Below, one piece after another: positions 27,246 to 37,145 of a DNA stretch of 64,000 nucleotides. Numbering within the stretch: position 1 is the stretch's first letter; each line of letters begins with the position of its first letter. Position numbers and translations under genes: made by a program. The stretch is taken from NCBI GenBank assembly GCA_947626415.1, contig CANQSA010000001.1, positions 245,232-309,231 on the forward strand. Reading direction: 5' to 3'. Source of the DNA: an uncultured Lachnospiraceae bacterium (GTDB taxonomy: Bacteria; Bacillota; Clostridia; Lachnospirales; Lachnospiraceae). The notes beneath the pieces are model-generated. The model was not told the DNA's origin. It saw nothing but the letters and a program-made list of their open reading frames with translations, and made no database searches.

Positions 27246-28619
27246 TTATTTTTCCAGAAATCGTCCCAGATCTTTTACACTTCCGATTCCGATCAGCTTC
27301 ATCCCTTCCGGCCGTTCCGAGGTTTCCAGCGCTTTCAGAGAGACTTCCGGCAGGATACAGGTGTCAAAACCCAGCTTATTCGCCTCAGCAACACGCTGCG
27401 CCGCCATACTGACAGCCCGCACCTCTCCTGACAGGCCGACTTCGCCAAATACAATGGTCCCCGCAGGGATCACATGATCCCGATAGCTGGAGATCAGCGC
27501 AGCTATGACGGCAAGATCCAAAGACGGCTCATTCACACGGATGCCGCCTACCACATTGACATATGCGTCGCAGTCGGACAAGGACAGCCCCATTCGTTTT
27601 TCCAGTACCGCCATCAGCAGGTTCACCCGGTTATAATCAATTCCCGCAGAAGTCCGTCTGGGCATACCGAAATTCGACCTTGCTACCAGCGCCTGTGTTT
27701 CGACCAGAATCGGTCTGGTTCCCTCCATCACGCAGGTAACAGTGGAGCCGGTCGCATCATCAGGCCTGCCGCTTAACATAAATTCGGATGGATTTTTGAC
27801 TTCCTGAAGTCCTTCCTTACGCATTTCAAAAACGCCGATCTCATTGGTGGATCCGAACCGGTTCTTTACGGTACGCAGAACCCGGTAAGCGGCATATCGG
27901 TCTCCTTCAAAATACAGGACGGTATCCACCATATGCTCCAATACCCGGGGGCCTGCCACCACGCCTTCTTTTGTCACATGTCCTACGATCAGTACCGAGA
28001 TATTCATTCCTTTCGCGATCTGCAGCAGGCTGTTTGTCGATTCCCGTACCTGCGACACACTGCCGGGCGCCGAACCGATATCTTCCCGATACATGGTCTG
28101 AATCGAATCAATTACCACGATATCCGGCCGGCACTGCCTGATCTGTTCCTCGATCACCTCCAGGCTGGTCTCGCAGAGCAGCAGCAGCCGGTCGTTAAAA
28201 TCGCCGATCCGATCCGCCCGCAGCTTGATCTGCTTTAAGGATTCCTCCCCGGATATGTATAAAACCTTTTTCCCTGCCTCCGAAACCTGTCTGCACACCT
28301 GGAGCAGCAGGGTAGACTTTCCGATGCCCGGATCTCCGCCTACCAGAGTCAGAGAGCCGGACACCAGCCCGCCTCCCAGTACACGATCCAGCTCTGCGTA
28401 TCCGGTGGAAATCCGATCTTCCCGTTCCACAGAAATATCCTGTAGCACAGAAGGAGCTGTACCCACTCGTACAGCTCCTTTTCCATTGCTCTTCTGCCGA
28501 TTCACAGGTTCTTCTATCAATGTATTCCACTCATGACACACAGGGCACTGACCCAACCACTTCGCGGACTCATATCCGCACTCCTTACAAAAAAATACGG
28601 TCGTTTTACCCTTTGCCAT
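27246..28619 (-). CDS. radA: DNA repair protein RadA
   Basis: A 457-residue RecA-like ATPase with an N-terminal zinc finger (CKECGYESAKWLGQCPVC), Walker A GGDPGIGKSTLL, the RadA-specific VKNRFGSTNEIG motif and a Lon-protease-like C-terminal domain (NLLMAVLEKRMGLSLSDCD, IVFGEVGLSGEVRAV). It promotes branch migration in recombination. The start at 28619 is preceded by AGAGG. Confidence 0.97.
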   Translation of the reverse strand: MAKGKTTVFFCKECGYESAKWLGQCPVCHEWNTLIEEPVNRQKSNGKGAVRVGTAPSVLQDISVEREDRISTGYAELDRVLGGGLVSGSLTLVGGDPGIGKSTLLLQVCRQVSEAGKKVLYISGEESLKQIKLRADRIGDFNDRLLLLCETSLEVIEEQIRQCRPDIVVIDSIQTMYREDIGSAPGSVSQVRESTNSLLQIAKGMNISVLIVGHVTKEGVVAGPRVLEHMVDTVLYFEGDRYAAYRVLRTVKNRFGSTNEIGVFEMRKEGLQEVKNPSEFMLSGRPDDATGSTVTCVMEGTRPILVETQALVARSNFGMPRRTSAGIDYNRVNLLMAVLEKRMGLSLSDCDAYVNVVGGIRVNEPSLDLAVIAALISSYRDHVIPAGTIVFGEVGLSGEVRAVSMAAQRVAEANKLGFDTCILPEVSLKALETSERPEGMKLIGIGSVKDLGRFLEK

Positions 28620-28642
28620 ATATCCTCTCAATCCGTAGCTTC

Positions 28643-29056
28643 CTACAATTTAATGATCTGAATCTTAGAGGTATCGCCGTCTCCCAACGGTACATTGATC
28701 GTCAGCTTGCCTCCCAGCTTTGTCTTCATATTCCCGGCATGTAAATCGTCGATCAAAACTTTATATTCACTCTCTGACTCCAATTCCAGCGTGATCTGGG
28801 AATCTGTGAATCCTTCCACATAGAAAGAGACCTCCCGCTCAGTTACCCGAAAATCCATTACAGACGTACCCGGCGTAGACTCATAGAGCAAAGAACCATT
28901 CTTCTCCAGTCTGGTAATATCCCGGAATGTCTTGACCTTATACAGATCCCCTTCACTTTCAAAATCAGACAACTTCGTCTTCTGATCCAGCTCATAATTA
29001 CCAAAACTGATCGTTTTGTTTGCTTCCGTTCTGATTAATTCTTCTACTACTGGCAT
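28643..29056 (-). CDS. Conserved small protein of unknown function
   Basis: A 137-residue protein starting MPVVEELIRTEANKTISFGN, with GDLYKVKTFRDITRLEKNG, YESTPGTSVMDF and KTKLGGKLTINVPL. It looks all-beta with no signal or helix. From memory, similar short Clostridia proteins carry the label endosialidase, but nothing in the sequence supports that activity. GGAGGG precedes the ATG by 7 bases. It lies between clpC and radA in the same direction. Confidence 0.75.
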   Translation of the reverse strand: MPVVEELIRTEANKTISFGNYELDQKTKLSDFESEGDLYKVKTFRDITRLEKNGSLLYESTPGTSVMDFRVTEREVSFYVEGFTDSQITLELESESEYKVLIDDLHAGNMKTKLGGKLTINVPLGDGDTSKIQIIKL

Positions 29057-29146
29057 AAAAAGCCCTCCTGCATGTAAAAATTGGTTTCTCCGTTCACTGC
29101 CTTTATTATACAATACAATTGTGTCTATTTCCAGTTTTTTTCTGTT

Positions 29147-31600
29147 TTATTTCAAGTTATTTTTGATCAGATTGATCTTCCCGCCGGCACCGGAGATCAG
29201 CACGGTGTCCCCGCTTTGAAAGGTGCCTTCCAACACGCCCAGTGCCAGTTTATCCTCCACTTCCGTCTGAATCGTACGGCGCAGCGGTCTTGCGCCGAAT
29301 TTTTCCTGATAGCTCTGCTTCGCCAGCAGTTCTTTGGCCGCAGCAGACAGCTGCAGTTTAATTCCGGTCTGCGTCATAACGCGGCCCGCAACCTGACGCA
29401 TCATGATCGTGACAATACTCCTGATCTCTTCCGGCTTCAATGGATGGAATACGATCAATTCATCAATCCGGTTGATAAATTCCGGACGGAAGATCCGCTT
29501 TGTCTCTTCCATAACCGCTGCCTTCATCTGTTCATAGGCGGCCGCTGCGCTTTCTTCCGCCGCAAATCCCAGCTTCTTGGGTTCCACGATCCGCTGCGCG
29601 CCTACATTAGAAGTCATAATAATGATGGTGTTCCGAAAACTTACCTTCCTGCCGTGTGTATCCGTAATATGCCCGTCGTCCAGCACCTGAAGCAGGATAT
29701 TAAATACATCCGGATGCGCCTTCTCGATCTCATCAAACAAAACCACGGCATAGGGATGCCTCCGAACCCGTTCACTCAGCTGTCCGCCGTCTTCAAATCC
29801 GACATATCCCGGCGGAGAGCCGATCAGCTTTGATACGCTGTGCGGTTCCATATATTCCGACATATCGACGCGGATCATAGCGTCTTCGCTTCCAAACACA
29901 GCCTCCGCCAAGGCTTTGGATAATTCTGTTTTTCCTACTCCTGTCGGTCCCATAAACAAAAAAGTCCCGATCGGTTTGTTGGGATTCATAATGCCGACTC
30001 GGCCGCGCCGTACCGCTCTCGCCACTGCCAGGACCGCTTCTTCCTGCCCGACAACACGTTTATGCAGGACGGATTCCAGCCGTGCCAGACGGGAGGCTTC
30101 CGTTTCCTCCAGACGGCTTACCGGAACCCTGGTCCATTCGGACACGACCTGCGCGATCTCCCGCTCTGTCAAAATCGGCGCCGCCTGCGGGTTTCCGGCC
30201 CTTTTGTCCTGATACTGCTCTATCCGACGCCGTTTCTTTTCCAACTGTTCCTGATAGCTTCGGGCCGCCTCAAATGCTTCTTCCCGAATGCTTTCCAACC
30301 GTTTTTTCTCCAGTTCCGCCAATTCCGTTTCCAGCTTTTCCAGTTTTCCTTTTCCCTGTACCGCAGACAGATTCATCTTGGCAGCCGCTTCATCCAGCAG
30401 GTCAATCGCCTTATCCGGCAAAAAACGGTCATTGATGTAGCGGTGGGACATCTGAACAGCCGCCACGATCGCATCCTCGGAAATCGTGATCCCGTGGTAC
30501 TGCTCATACTGTCCTGCAATCCCCTCTAAGATCCGGACCGCTTCCTCTATGGTAGGTTCTTCTACGGTAATCGGCTGAAACCGGCGTTCCAGAGCCGCAT
30601 CCTTTTCCACATATTTCCGGTATTCTTCCAGAGTCGTCGAACCGATCATCTGAATCTCCCCCCGCGCCAGCGCAGGCTTCAGGATATTGGAAGCATCCAG
30701 AGAGCCTTCCGAACCGCCGGCGCCTATGATCGTATGCAGTTCATCAATAAACAGGATCACATTTCCCGCCTGTCTGACTTCCTCCAAAATCGTATGAATG
30801 CGTTCCTCAAATTCTCCCCGGTATTTGGTACCGGCGACCATAGCCGCCATATCCAGGCTGACGATCCGTTTCTCCAGCAGATTCGCCGGCGCCTCTCCGG
30901 CAGCGATCATAGCCGCCATTCCTTCCACAATCGCAGTTTTTCCGACTCCCGCTTCTCCAACCAGACAGGGATTATTTTTCGTCCTTCTGCTCAGCGTCTG
31001 AATCATCCGATTCTTTTCATCCTCCCGGCCAATTACGGGATCCAGCCTGCCGTCCGCTGCCAGATCGGTCAGGTCCCGTCCGTACTTATCTAAGAGCGGC
31101 GTCCCCTGAGGCTTCGACTCCGTTCCGTCCCGCAGGCTTTTCAAAAATGCTTTGTATCTGACCGGATCCTCACCGATCGCATACAGAATATCTGAATAGA
31201 TCCGATATAATTCCACCTGAAAAGCCGCCAGCAGGCGGATCCCGGAAGACATTCCTTCCCGGATCAGCGCCATCAGAACATGCTCCGTTCCGATCCGGTC
31301 GCTCTGACAGCGGTCTGCCTCTTCTCCGGCGATCCGCAGAACTTCTCCGGCTCTCGGCGTCATCGGAAGATTCCTGCCCGCTTTCTGATAGCCGTCTCCC
31401 AGCATACCGCCCATTTTATCCAGCAGACTCGTTTTATTGATTCCATATTCCTCCAGAATACCGGATGCCACCCCTTCTGTCATGGTCAGCCCGATCAGGA
31501 GATGTTCCGTACCTACATATCTGTGCCGCAAAACCTGCGCGATTTCCTGTGCGCAGGAAATCGCTTCCTTCAGCTGCACTGTAAACCGTTCTTCTGACAC
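29147..31600 (-). CDS. clpC: ATP-dependent chaperone ClpC
   Basis: An 817-residue Hsp100. It has two N-terminal Clp repeats (residues 1-145), a first AAA domain with [13 protein letters not shown] and [14 protein letters not shown], a middle coiled coil with a UVR-like stretch ([20 protein letters not shown]), and a second AAA domain with [29 protein letters not shown] and the ClpP-contact region. It unfolds proteins for ClpP. The start is GTG at 31600, with its GGAGG inside the last codons of the GntR gene 2 bases upstream. The usual Firmicute partners ctsR-mcsA-mcsB are absent; instead a GntR/YtrA regulator leads the operon. Confidence 0.96.
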   Translation of the reverse strand: MSEERFTVQLKEAISCAQEIAQVLRHRYVGTEHLLIGLTMTEGVASGILEEYGINKTSLLDKMGGMLGDGYQKAGRNLPMTPRAGEVLRIAGEEADRCQSDRIGTEHVLMALIREGMSSGIRLLAAFQVELYRIYSDILYAIGEDPVRYKAFLKSLRDGTESKPQGTPLLDKYGRDLTDLAADGRLDPVIGREDEKNRMIQTLSRRTKNNPCLVGEAGVGKTAIVEGMAAMIAAGEAPANLLEKRIVSLDMAAMVAGTKYRGEFEERIHTILEEVRQAGNVILFIDELHTIIGAGGSEGSLDASNILKPALARGEIQMIGSTTLEEYRKYVEKDAALERRFQPITVEEPTIEEAVRILEGIAGQYEQYHGITISEDAIVAAVQMSHRYINDRFLPDKAIDLLDEAAAKMNLSAVQGKGKLEKLETELAELEKKRLESIREEAFEAARSYQEQLEKKRRRIEQYQDKRAGNPQAAPILTEREIAQVVSEWTRVPVSRLEETEASRLARLESVLHKRVVGQEEAVLAVARAVRRGRVGIMNPNKPIGTFLFMGPTGVGKTELSKALAEAVFGSEDAMIRVDMSEYMEPHSVSKLIGSPPGYVGFEDGGQLSERVRRHPYAVVLFDEIEKAHPDVFNILLQVLDDGHITDTHGRKVSFRNTIIIMTSNVGAQRIVEPKKLGFAAEESAAAAYEQMKAAVMEETKRIFRPEFINRIDELIVFHPLKPEEIRSIVTIMMRQVAGRVMTQTGIKLQLSAAAKELLAKQSYQEKFGARPLRRTIQTEVEDKLALGVLEGTFQSGDTVLISGAGGKINLIKNNLK

Positions 31601-31602
31601 GC

Positions 31603-31977
31603 TTAATTTCCTCCGTATTCCTCATAAATATCTTTTACCATCTGCAATGCTTCCTCTAACGCAACATTCTTACAGATTGCCTTCGCCAAACTGACGCGAA
31701 GTTCACAATCCAGTTCCTGCATTGCCTTTATCTTATCTACATTCAGACAAATGATCGCTCCCCGTCTGCGGTCCAGAGTCAGAAAACCATCCTGCTTCAG
31801 CACCGAATAAGCTTTATTCACCGTATGCATATTGATCCCGATCTCATCTGCCAGCTGGCGTACAGACGGAAGTGTCTCCCCTTCCCGGATCACTTCTGTC
31901 GCGATTGCAAGTATGATCTGATTGCGAAGCTGCATATAAATCGCTTCATCACTGTTAAAATCAATTGTAATCAACAT
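31603..31977 (-). CDS. GntR-family regulator, YtrA/YhcF type
   Basis: A 124-residue regulator: N-terminal winged helix with IYMQLRNQIILAIA, ETLPSVRQLADEIGINMHTV and NKAYSVLKQDGFL, then a short two-helix dimerisation tail typical of the YtrA subgroup. The ATG at 31977 follows AGGTG. It precedes clpC by 2 bases. A perfect 21-bp dyad overlaps its promoter, so it very likely represses its own operon, including clpC. Confidence 0.92.
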   Translation of the reverse strand: MLITIDFNSDEAIYMQLRNQIILAIATEVIREGETLPSVRQLADEIGINMHTVNKAYSVLKQDGFLTLDRRRGAIICLNVDKIKAMQELDCELRVSLAKAICKNVALEEALQMVKDIYEEYGGN

Positions 31978-32005
31978 TGATCTCACCTATCTTTCGTTAT
32001 AACTG

Positions 32006-32026
32006 TTATACAAGCAGTATAACACA
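32006..32026. promoter_or_regulatory. Operator of the GntR-clpC operon (perfect dyad)
   Basis: TGTTATAC-AAGCA-GTATAACA, an 8-bp perfect inverted repeat with a 5-bp spacer, centred 39 bases upstream of the GntR start. Minus-strand TATACT inside it serves as the -10, with TTGTTT 17 bp upstream as the -35. Confidence 0.75.
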
Positions 32027-32065
32027 GATAATTTGAAAAAACAAGCGCAAATTATTACCGTGTGA

Positions 32066-32104
32066 AACAGGAAAAGACTTTCATGTCCCGCATGAAAGTC
32101 TTCT
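32066..32104 (-). terminator. Intrinsic terminator after the acidic-repeat membrane protein
   Basis: A 12-bp perfect stem, AAGACTTTCATG with CATGAAAGTCTT, then TTCCTGTTT on the minus strand. Confidence 0.75.
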
Positions 32105-32120
32105 CCTTTGTTACGATCTT

Positions 32121-33569
32121 TTATTCATCCAGATCAAAAAATTCAAAATCATCGTCCTCGTCATCATCTTCCGGAATCTCAAATTTAAACCGGTTCGGAT
32201 TCGGCAGATTATTCGTGTTAAAGCTGGGGATTTCCATATCCCTTACGCCGTTTTCCTTCACGATCTTCTCTACATCCTGTCCCATCGACTGACTGCTCTG
32301 CTCCAGCTTTTGGCTGGTTTCCGTCAGTTCTGCCAGAATGGAATCTGTCAGATCGATATCGAGATCAGAAAAGATATCTTCCTCTTCTGAAGAATTTTTT
32401 GCTTCTTTTACCGGTGCTTTCTTCTCTGCTTTCTCAGTCTTTGTTTTCTCTGCGGGCTTCTCTTCTTCCATATCCAGCCATCCTGCAGATTCTTCCGGAG
32501 CATTCAGATTTTCTTCATCGGACGCTTCGTCATCATATCCTTCATCGCCATAACCTTCATCGTCATAACCTTCATCGTCATAGCCTTCATCACGATAGCC
32601 TTCATCATCATAGCTTTCATCATAATAATCCGCACTCTTCAGTTCTTTGATCTTCAGAATGAAATTGACGATCAGGAAGATCAGGACCAGAATGACCAAA
32701 GCCAGTAAAATGATCAGTTTTAATTTCAAGGAGTTTTTCTCAGACAGTTCTTTCTTGGTCGAGTCATATTCTTTTTGCAGCTTTTCCAGCGACTGCGCGT
32801 CTGCATTGCTGTTGCGGCCATAGTCGATCAGGTTAAACTGCTGAATCGTCTGATTTTCAACATCATAGGAATACAGCCCCAGCGTTCCGTTTTTATCCAC
32901 CGCATATACCAGATAAAACGGCGATCCGTTTCCCATAGTCCACGCCTGTACGCTGGCATCTTCAAATTTCAGAGTCGCTGCCCGATAACCGTCCGGAATA
33001 TCAGAAGTATCGCTGACATTCTGAACCAATGTATAGGAGGCTCCAACCGATTTGATACTGCATACTTCCTCATAGGTGCCTGCATTTCCGTTTTCATCAG
33101 ACGGCGCTGCAGACTCCTTCGGCGTTGTCGGCTCTTCCTTAGTCGTGGTTTCTTTTTCCGTGGTCTTTTCCTCTGTCGTCGTCTCGGAAGCATCCGGAAC
33201 TTTACTGAAGATCGTATACTGTTTCTTAGAGCCGTCAGGTGCTGTTACATTAACATATGTTTTATTGTCGCCCGGATCCATCTCCGGCCACTGGATCACT
33301 ACATCACTTTCCTCGTCTTCCGCAACCGCCGTAATATGTAACAATACACAGGTCGGATCCAGAACGGCATCATACTCCGTTACATCCGCGGAAAATTCCG
33401 GCGTGATCGTGACATCCTTTAAATCACCGTTTTCCAGTTCCTGCTGGATCGTCAGTTCCGCCAGATCCGCAGCCTCTCCGTCTTCTGTTGCCTGTACGCT
33501 GATCACCCCGATCTGCAATACCATCAGCACCGCCACCAAAATAAAATACAGTCCTCTACGCTTTTTCAT
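32121..33569 (-). CDS. Membrane protein with cadherin-like ectodomain and acidic repeat cytoplasmic tail
   Basis: A 482-residue protein of unknown function. Order: signal peptide (LYFILVAVLMVLQIGVISVQA); an ectodomain with a cadherin-like beta-sandwich (about 30-125); a Thr/Glu-rich linker (ETTTEEKTTEKETTTKEEPT); a small conserved domain; a coiled coil; a transmembrane helix (LKLIILLALVILVLIFLIV); then a cytoplasmic tail with about six copies of a DEGYD-type pentapeptide and acidic blocks ending DDDEDDDFEFFDLDE. The ATG at 33569 follows AAAGGA. The tail could be a protein-docking or charge scaffold. It stands alone between purD and the GntR-clpC operon. Confidence 0.75.
   Translation of the reverse strand: MKKRRGLYFILVAVLMVLQIGVISVQATEDGEAADLAELTIQQELENGDLKDVTITPEFSADVTEYDAVLDPTCVLLHITAVAEDEESDVVIQWPEMDPGDNKTYVNVTAPDGSKKQYTIFSKVPDASETTTEEKTTEKETTTKEEPTTPKESAAPSDENGNAGTYEEVCSIKSVGASYTLVQNVSDTSDIPDGYRAATLKFEDASVQAWTMGNGSPFYLVYAVDKNGTLGLYSYDVENQTIQQFNLIDYGRNSNADAQSLEKLQKEYDSTKKELSEKNSLKLKLIILLALVILVLIFLIVNFILKIKELKSADYYDESYDDEGYRDEGYDDEGYDDEGYGDEGYDDEASDEENLNAPEESAGWLDMEEEKPAEKTKTEKAEKKAPVKEAKNSSEEEDIFSDLDIDLTDSILAELTETSQKLEQSSQSMGQDVEKIVKENGVRDMEIPSFNTNNLPNPNRFKFEIPEDDDEDDDFEFFDLDE
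32527..32625. repeat. 15-bp tandem repeat encoding DEGYD units
   Basis: A 15-base unit close to ttcatcgtcataacc is repeated about six times in frame with a few substitutions. It encodes the acidic/tyrosine pentapeptide array. Copy number may vary by slippage. Confidence 0.8.
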
Positions 33570-33625
33570 CTCTTTATCCTTTCTCGGTTGTACTCTGCTA
33601 TTCATTGAATGATCCTTGTTGATCC

Positions 33626-34897
33626 TTACGCCTCATCAATTGCTTTTCCAATATCGTGACGCATATATTTATTTTCAAATGTAATCCAGTCGGCTGCCGC
33701 ATAAGCATTGGCCCTTGCCTGCTTCAGATCCGCGCCTTTTGCGGTAACGCCCAGAACGCGGCCTCCGTTTGTCACAATTGTTTCACCTTCAAATCTGGTT
33801 CCGGCATGGAACACATAATAGCCGTCCTTTTGTTTGAATGTATCCAGTCCGTCAATAGGAAATCCCTTCCGGTACGATTCCGGGTACCCGTCGGAAGCCA
33901 GTACCACGCAAACTGCGGCATTGTCCTCAAATTCCAAGGTGATCTGATCCAGCGTTCCGTCAATGCAGGCTTCAAATACTTCCACAATATCATTCTTCAT
34001 TCTCGGAAGCACCACCTGCGTCTCCGGATCGCCAAACCGCGCATTGTACTCCAGTACCTTCGGACCGTCTGCCGTCAGCATCAGGCCAAAGAAAATGATT
34101 CCCTGAAACGGTCTTCCTTCCATGCGCATGGCGTCAACCGTCGGCTGATAAATATACTTTCTGCAGTAGGCGTCCACTTCCTCCGTATAAAACGGGCTGG
34201 GGGAAAAGGTTCCCATACCGCCGGTATTCAATCCCTGATCGCCGTCCTTTGCCCGCTTGTGATCCTGTGCGGAGGTCATAATGGAAATCGTCTTACCGTC
34301 CACAAACGAAAGCACGGAGACTTCCCGGCCGGTCATAAATTCTTCAATGACGATCTTATCTCCGGCGGCGCCAAACTGCTTATCCAGCATCAGCGTCTTT
34401 ACGCCTTCCATCGCCTCTTCTCTCGTATTACAGATCAGAACGCCCTTTCCAAGTGCCAGTCCGTCCGCTTTTAATACGATCGGCATCTTCGCGGTCTGCA
34501 GATACTCTATAGCCGCCTCGGCACTGTCAAAGGTTTCATAGGCCGCTGTGGGGATATGGTATTTCTTCATCAGATCCTTGGAAAAGCCTTTGGAGCCTTC
34601 CAGGATCGCGGCGTTCTTTCTCGGTCCGAACACCCGAAGCCCTTCTGCCTCAAACACATCCACAATACCGCCTACCAGCGGATCGTCCATACCGATCACG
34701 GTCAGATCGATCTGCTTTTCCTTTGCGAACGCGGCCAGCTTGTCAAATTCCATAGCGCCGATATTGACGCATTCCGCATATTCCGCGATTCCTGCATTTC
34801 CCGGTGCACAGTAGATCCGATCAACCTTCGGACTCTGCGCGACCTTCCAGGCAATGGCATGTTCTCTGCCGCCGCTGCCTACAATCAATACTTTCAT
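33626..34897 (-). CDS. purD: Phosphoribosylamine-glycine ligase
   Basis: A 423-residue ATP-grasp enzyme for the second step of purine synthesis. Seen: VLIVGSGGREHAIAWK, GMDDPLVGGIVDVFE, LKADGLALGKGVLIC, the ATP-grasp FMTGREVSVLSF, and ARFGDPETQVVLPRM. It is the last of purE-purM-purN-purD and overlaps the end of purN by 4 bases. Confidence 0.97.
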   Translation of the reverse strand: MKVLIVGSGGREHAIAWKVAQSPKVDRIYCAPGNAGIAEYAECVNIGAMEFDKLAAFAKEKQIDLTVIGMDDPLVGGIVDVFEAEGLRVFGPRKNAAILEGSKGFSKDLMKKYHIPTAAYETFDSAEAAIEYLQTAKMPIVLKADGLALGKGVLICNTREEAMEGVKTLMLDKQFGAAGDKIVIEEFMTGREVSVLSFVDGKTISIMTSAQDHKRAKDGDQGLNTGGMGTFSPSPFYTEEVDAYCRKYIYQPTVDAMRMEGRPFQGIIFFGLMLTADGPKVLEYNARFGDPETQVVLPRMKNDIVEVFEACIDGTLDQITLEFEDNAAVCVVLASDGYPESYRKGFPIDGLDTFKQKDGYYVFHAGTRFEGETIVTNGGRVLGVTAKGADLKQARANAYAAADWITFENKYMRHDIGKAIDEA

Positions 34898-35523
34898 AAT
34901 TCCCTCCTTTTTACCTGATTTCCATCTATGAAAATTCTGTCATTCGCAATATCGTCGATCACCTTCGGCAGCAGGATCCACTCTGCTTCCTCCATGACCC
35001 GACGCTGCAGGATCTCCGGGGTATCTTCATCCCGGACTGCCACCGGCTTCTGCGCAATGATCGGCCCGGTATCGGTCCCTTCATCGACAAAATGCACGGT
35101 CGCACCCGTTACCTTTACCCCTCGCTCCAGCGCTTTCTCATGGACATGCAGACCGTAATAGCCGGTTCCGCAAAAAGAGGGAATCAGAGACGGATGAATA
35201 TTGATAATCCGGTTTCTGTATGCAGTGATCAGTTCCGGAGGCAGCACCACCAGACAGCCTGCAAGAACGATCAGATCCGCCCGGCAGCTGTCTATTGCGG
35301 CCAGCAGCGCCTGATTAAACGCGGCTCTGTCCGGGAAATCCTTCGGCGACACGCACTGTGCCGCGATTCCCGCTTTCGCCGCTCTCTCTAACGCATAAGC
35401 CTTTTTATTGTTGCTGATCACAACGGCAATCTCCGTATTGGTAATCTTTCCGTTTGCGATGCCGTCGATGATTGCCTGCAGATTCGTTCCGCCGCCGGAA
35501 ACCAGTACCGCAATCCTTAACAT
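34894..35523 (-). CDS. purN: Phosphoribosylglycinamide formyltransferase
   Basis: A 209-residue folate-dependent GAR transformylase. It has [16 protein letters not shown], catalytic residues in [13 protein letters not shown] (Asn, His) and [13 protein letters not shown] (Asp). It overlaps the end of purM by 7 bases. Confidence 0.97.
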   Translation of the reverse strand: MLRIAVLVSGGGTNLQAIIDGIANGKITNTEIAVVISNNKKAYALERAAKAGIAAQCVSPKDFPDRAAFNQALLAAIDSCRADLIVLAGCLVVLPPELITAYRNRIINIHPSLIPSFCGTGYYGLHVHEKALERGVKVTGATVHFVDEGTDTGPIIAQKPVAVRDEDTPEILQRRVMEEAEWILLPKVIDDIANDRIFIDGNQVKRREL

Positions 35524-36542
35524 AATTCTACTCCCTTGTCTCCTGCTTTGGTTTCACCGACCACATAAGCGGTATCTCCTGCTGCAGCGATCGCCTGCAG
35601 CGTCTTCTCCGTATCTGCCGGATCGACGGCCAGTACCATACCAAGCCCCATATTATATGTATTATACATCATTTCTTCCGCAATGTCACCTTTTTGTGCA
35701 AGCAGTTTAAAGATCGGCGGAACCGGATAACTGTCTTTCTTTACCGACGCCACAATGCCGTCCGGCAGCATTCGCGGGATGTTCTCGTAAAAACCGCCGC
35801 CTGTAATATGGCTGCAGCCCTTAACGGTAACTCCGGCATCTTTTATGTTCCGCAGCGCCTTTACATAAATCCTGGTCGGCGTAAGCAAGGTTTCTCCCAG
35901 CGTACCGCCTAATTCTTCATAATAGGTATCCAGAGATTCTTTCGTCATTTCAAATACCTTGCGCACCAGAGAAAATCCATTGCTGTGTACGCCGGAAGAC
36001 GCGATTCCGATCAGGATATCGCCCGGTCTGATCTCCGCTCCCGTGATCAGGTCCTTCTGATCTACGACGCCTACCGCAAATCCGGCCAGATCGTATTCTT
36101 CTTCCGGCATCAGGCCCGGATGCTCCGCCGTCTCACCGCCGACCAAAGCGGCACCGGACTGCTTACAGCCTTCCGCCACACCGCTTACGATCGCCGCGAT
36201 CTTCTCCGGAATATTCTTCCCGCATGCGATATAATCCAGGAAAAACAGCGGTTCTCCTCCCGCGCAGGCAATATCGTTTACGCACATTGCCACACAGTCG
36301 ATCCCGATGGTATCATGCCGGTCCATCAGAAACGCCAGCTTTAATTTGGTTCCGACTCCGTCTGTACCGGAAACCAGAGCAGGATGCTCCATATTTTTTA
36401 TGCTGTCCATGGAAAATGCTCCGGAAAAGCCGCCCAGTCCGGTCAATACTTCCGGGCGTACGGTCTCCGCCACATGTTTCTTCATCAATTCCACGGAACG
36501 GTAACCTGCTTCGATATCTACGCCAGCGTGCTTGTAATCCAT
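35517..36542 (-). CDS. purM: Phosphoribosylformylglycinamidine cyclo-ligase
   Basis: A 341-residue AIR synthetase: [61 protein letters not shown], and a C-terminal [15 protein letters not shown]. Starts 20 bases after purE. Confidence 0.97.
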   Translation of the reverse strand: MDYKHAGVDIEAGYRSVELMKKHVAETVRPEVLTGLGGFSGAFSMDSIKNMEHPALVSGTDGVGTKLKLAFLMDRHDTIGIDCVAMCVNDIACAGGEPLFFLDYIACGKNIPEKIAAIVSGVAEGCKQSGAALVGGETAEHPGLMPEEEYDLAGFAVGVVDQKDLITGAEIRPGDILIGIASSGVHSNGFSLVRKVFEMTKESLDTYYEELGGTLGETLLTPTRIYVKALRNIKDAGVTVKGCSHITGGGFYENIPRMLPDGIVASVKKDSYPVPPIFKLLAQKGDIAEEMMYNTYNMGLGMVLAVDPADTEKTLQAIAAAGDTAYVVGETKAGDKGVELC

Positions 36543-36561
36543 AATCTATCCTCCAAACCTG

Positions 36562-37077
36562 TTATTTTTTCTGTTCCATATAAGCCCGATAGCCAATCGC
36601 GTCCAGTTTCTCCGCCTTGGCCTCTACTTCCTTCTTCAAATCCTCGGAATACTGTTTTAACCGTGCCAGCAGCTCCTCATCGGACGTTGCCAGAATCTTT
36701 GCCGCCAGCAGACCCGCATTGGCGCCCCCGTTGATTGCTACGGTTGCCACCGGAATCCCGCTCGGCATCTGTACGATCGAATACAGGGAATCCCGTCCGC
36801 CCAATGACGCAGTATGCATCGGAATCCCGATGACCGGCATCGGAAAGATCGCCGCGCACATACCCGGCAAATGCGCCGCCATACCGGCGCCTGCGATAAT
36901 CACTTTAAATCCTTTTGCCTCCGCGTTTTTCGCATAATCGAAAAATACATCCGGCTCTCTGTGTGCGGAAATAATTGTCATTTCATAATCCACACCCAGT
37001 TTTTCCAGCACATCTGCCGCTTTGCTCATGACAGGCATATCTGAATCGCTGCCCATTACAATTCCTACTTTTGCCAT
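36562..37077 (-). CDS. purE: N5-carboxyaminoimidazole ribonucleotide mutase
   Basis: A 171-residue class I PurE with VGIVMGSDSDMPVMSKA, ISAHREPD and AGMAAHLPGM. First gene of the purine cluster. No purK is visible, so carboxylation of AIR may be handled elsewhere. It has its own promoter, whose -35 lies beside the stop codon of the preceding aminopeptidase gene. No purine-riboswitch-like fold was recognised in the short leader. Confidence 0.96.
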   Translation of the reverse strand: MAKVGIVMGSDSDMPVMSKAADVLEKLGVDYEMTIISAHREPDVFFDYAKNAEAKGFKVIIAGAGMAAHLPGMCAAIFPMPVIGIPMHTASLGGRDSLYSIVQMPSGIPVATVAINGGANAGLLAAKILATSDEELLARLKQYSEDLKKEVEAKAEKLDAIGYRAYMEQKK

Positions 37078-37114
37078 CTTAATCTCCTGTTTGTATGTTT
37101 TTTATACCATTATC

Positions 37115-37142
37115 ATTATAGCAATAAAAAAAGGTAAGTCAA
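37115..37142 (-). promoter_or_regulatory. Sigma-A promoter of purE
   Basis: Minus strand TTGACT (37137-37142), 16-bp spacer, TATAAT (37115-37120), with about 38 bases from -10 to the ATG. Confidence 0.7.
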
Positions 37143-37145
37143 CTA

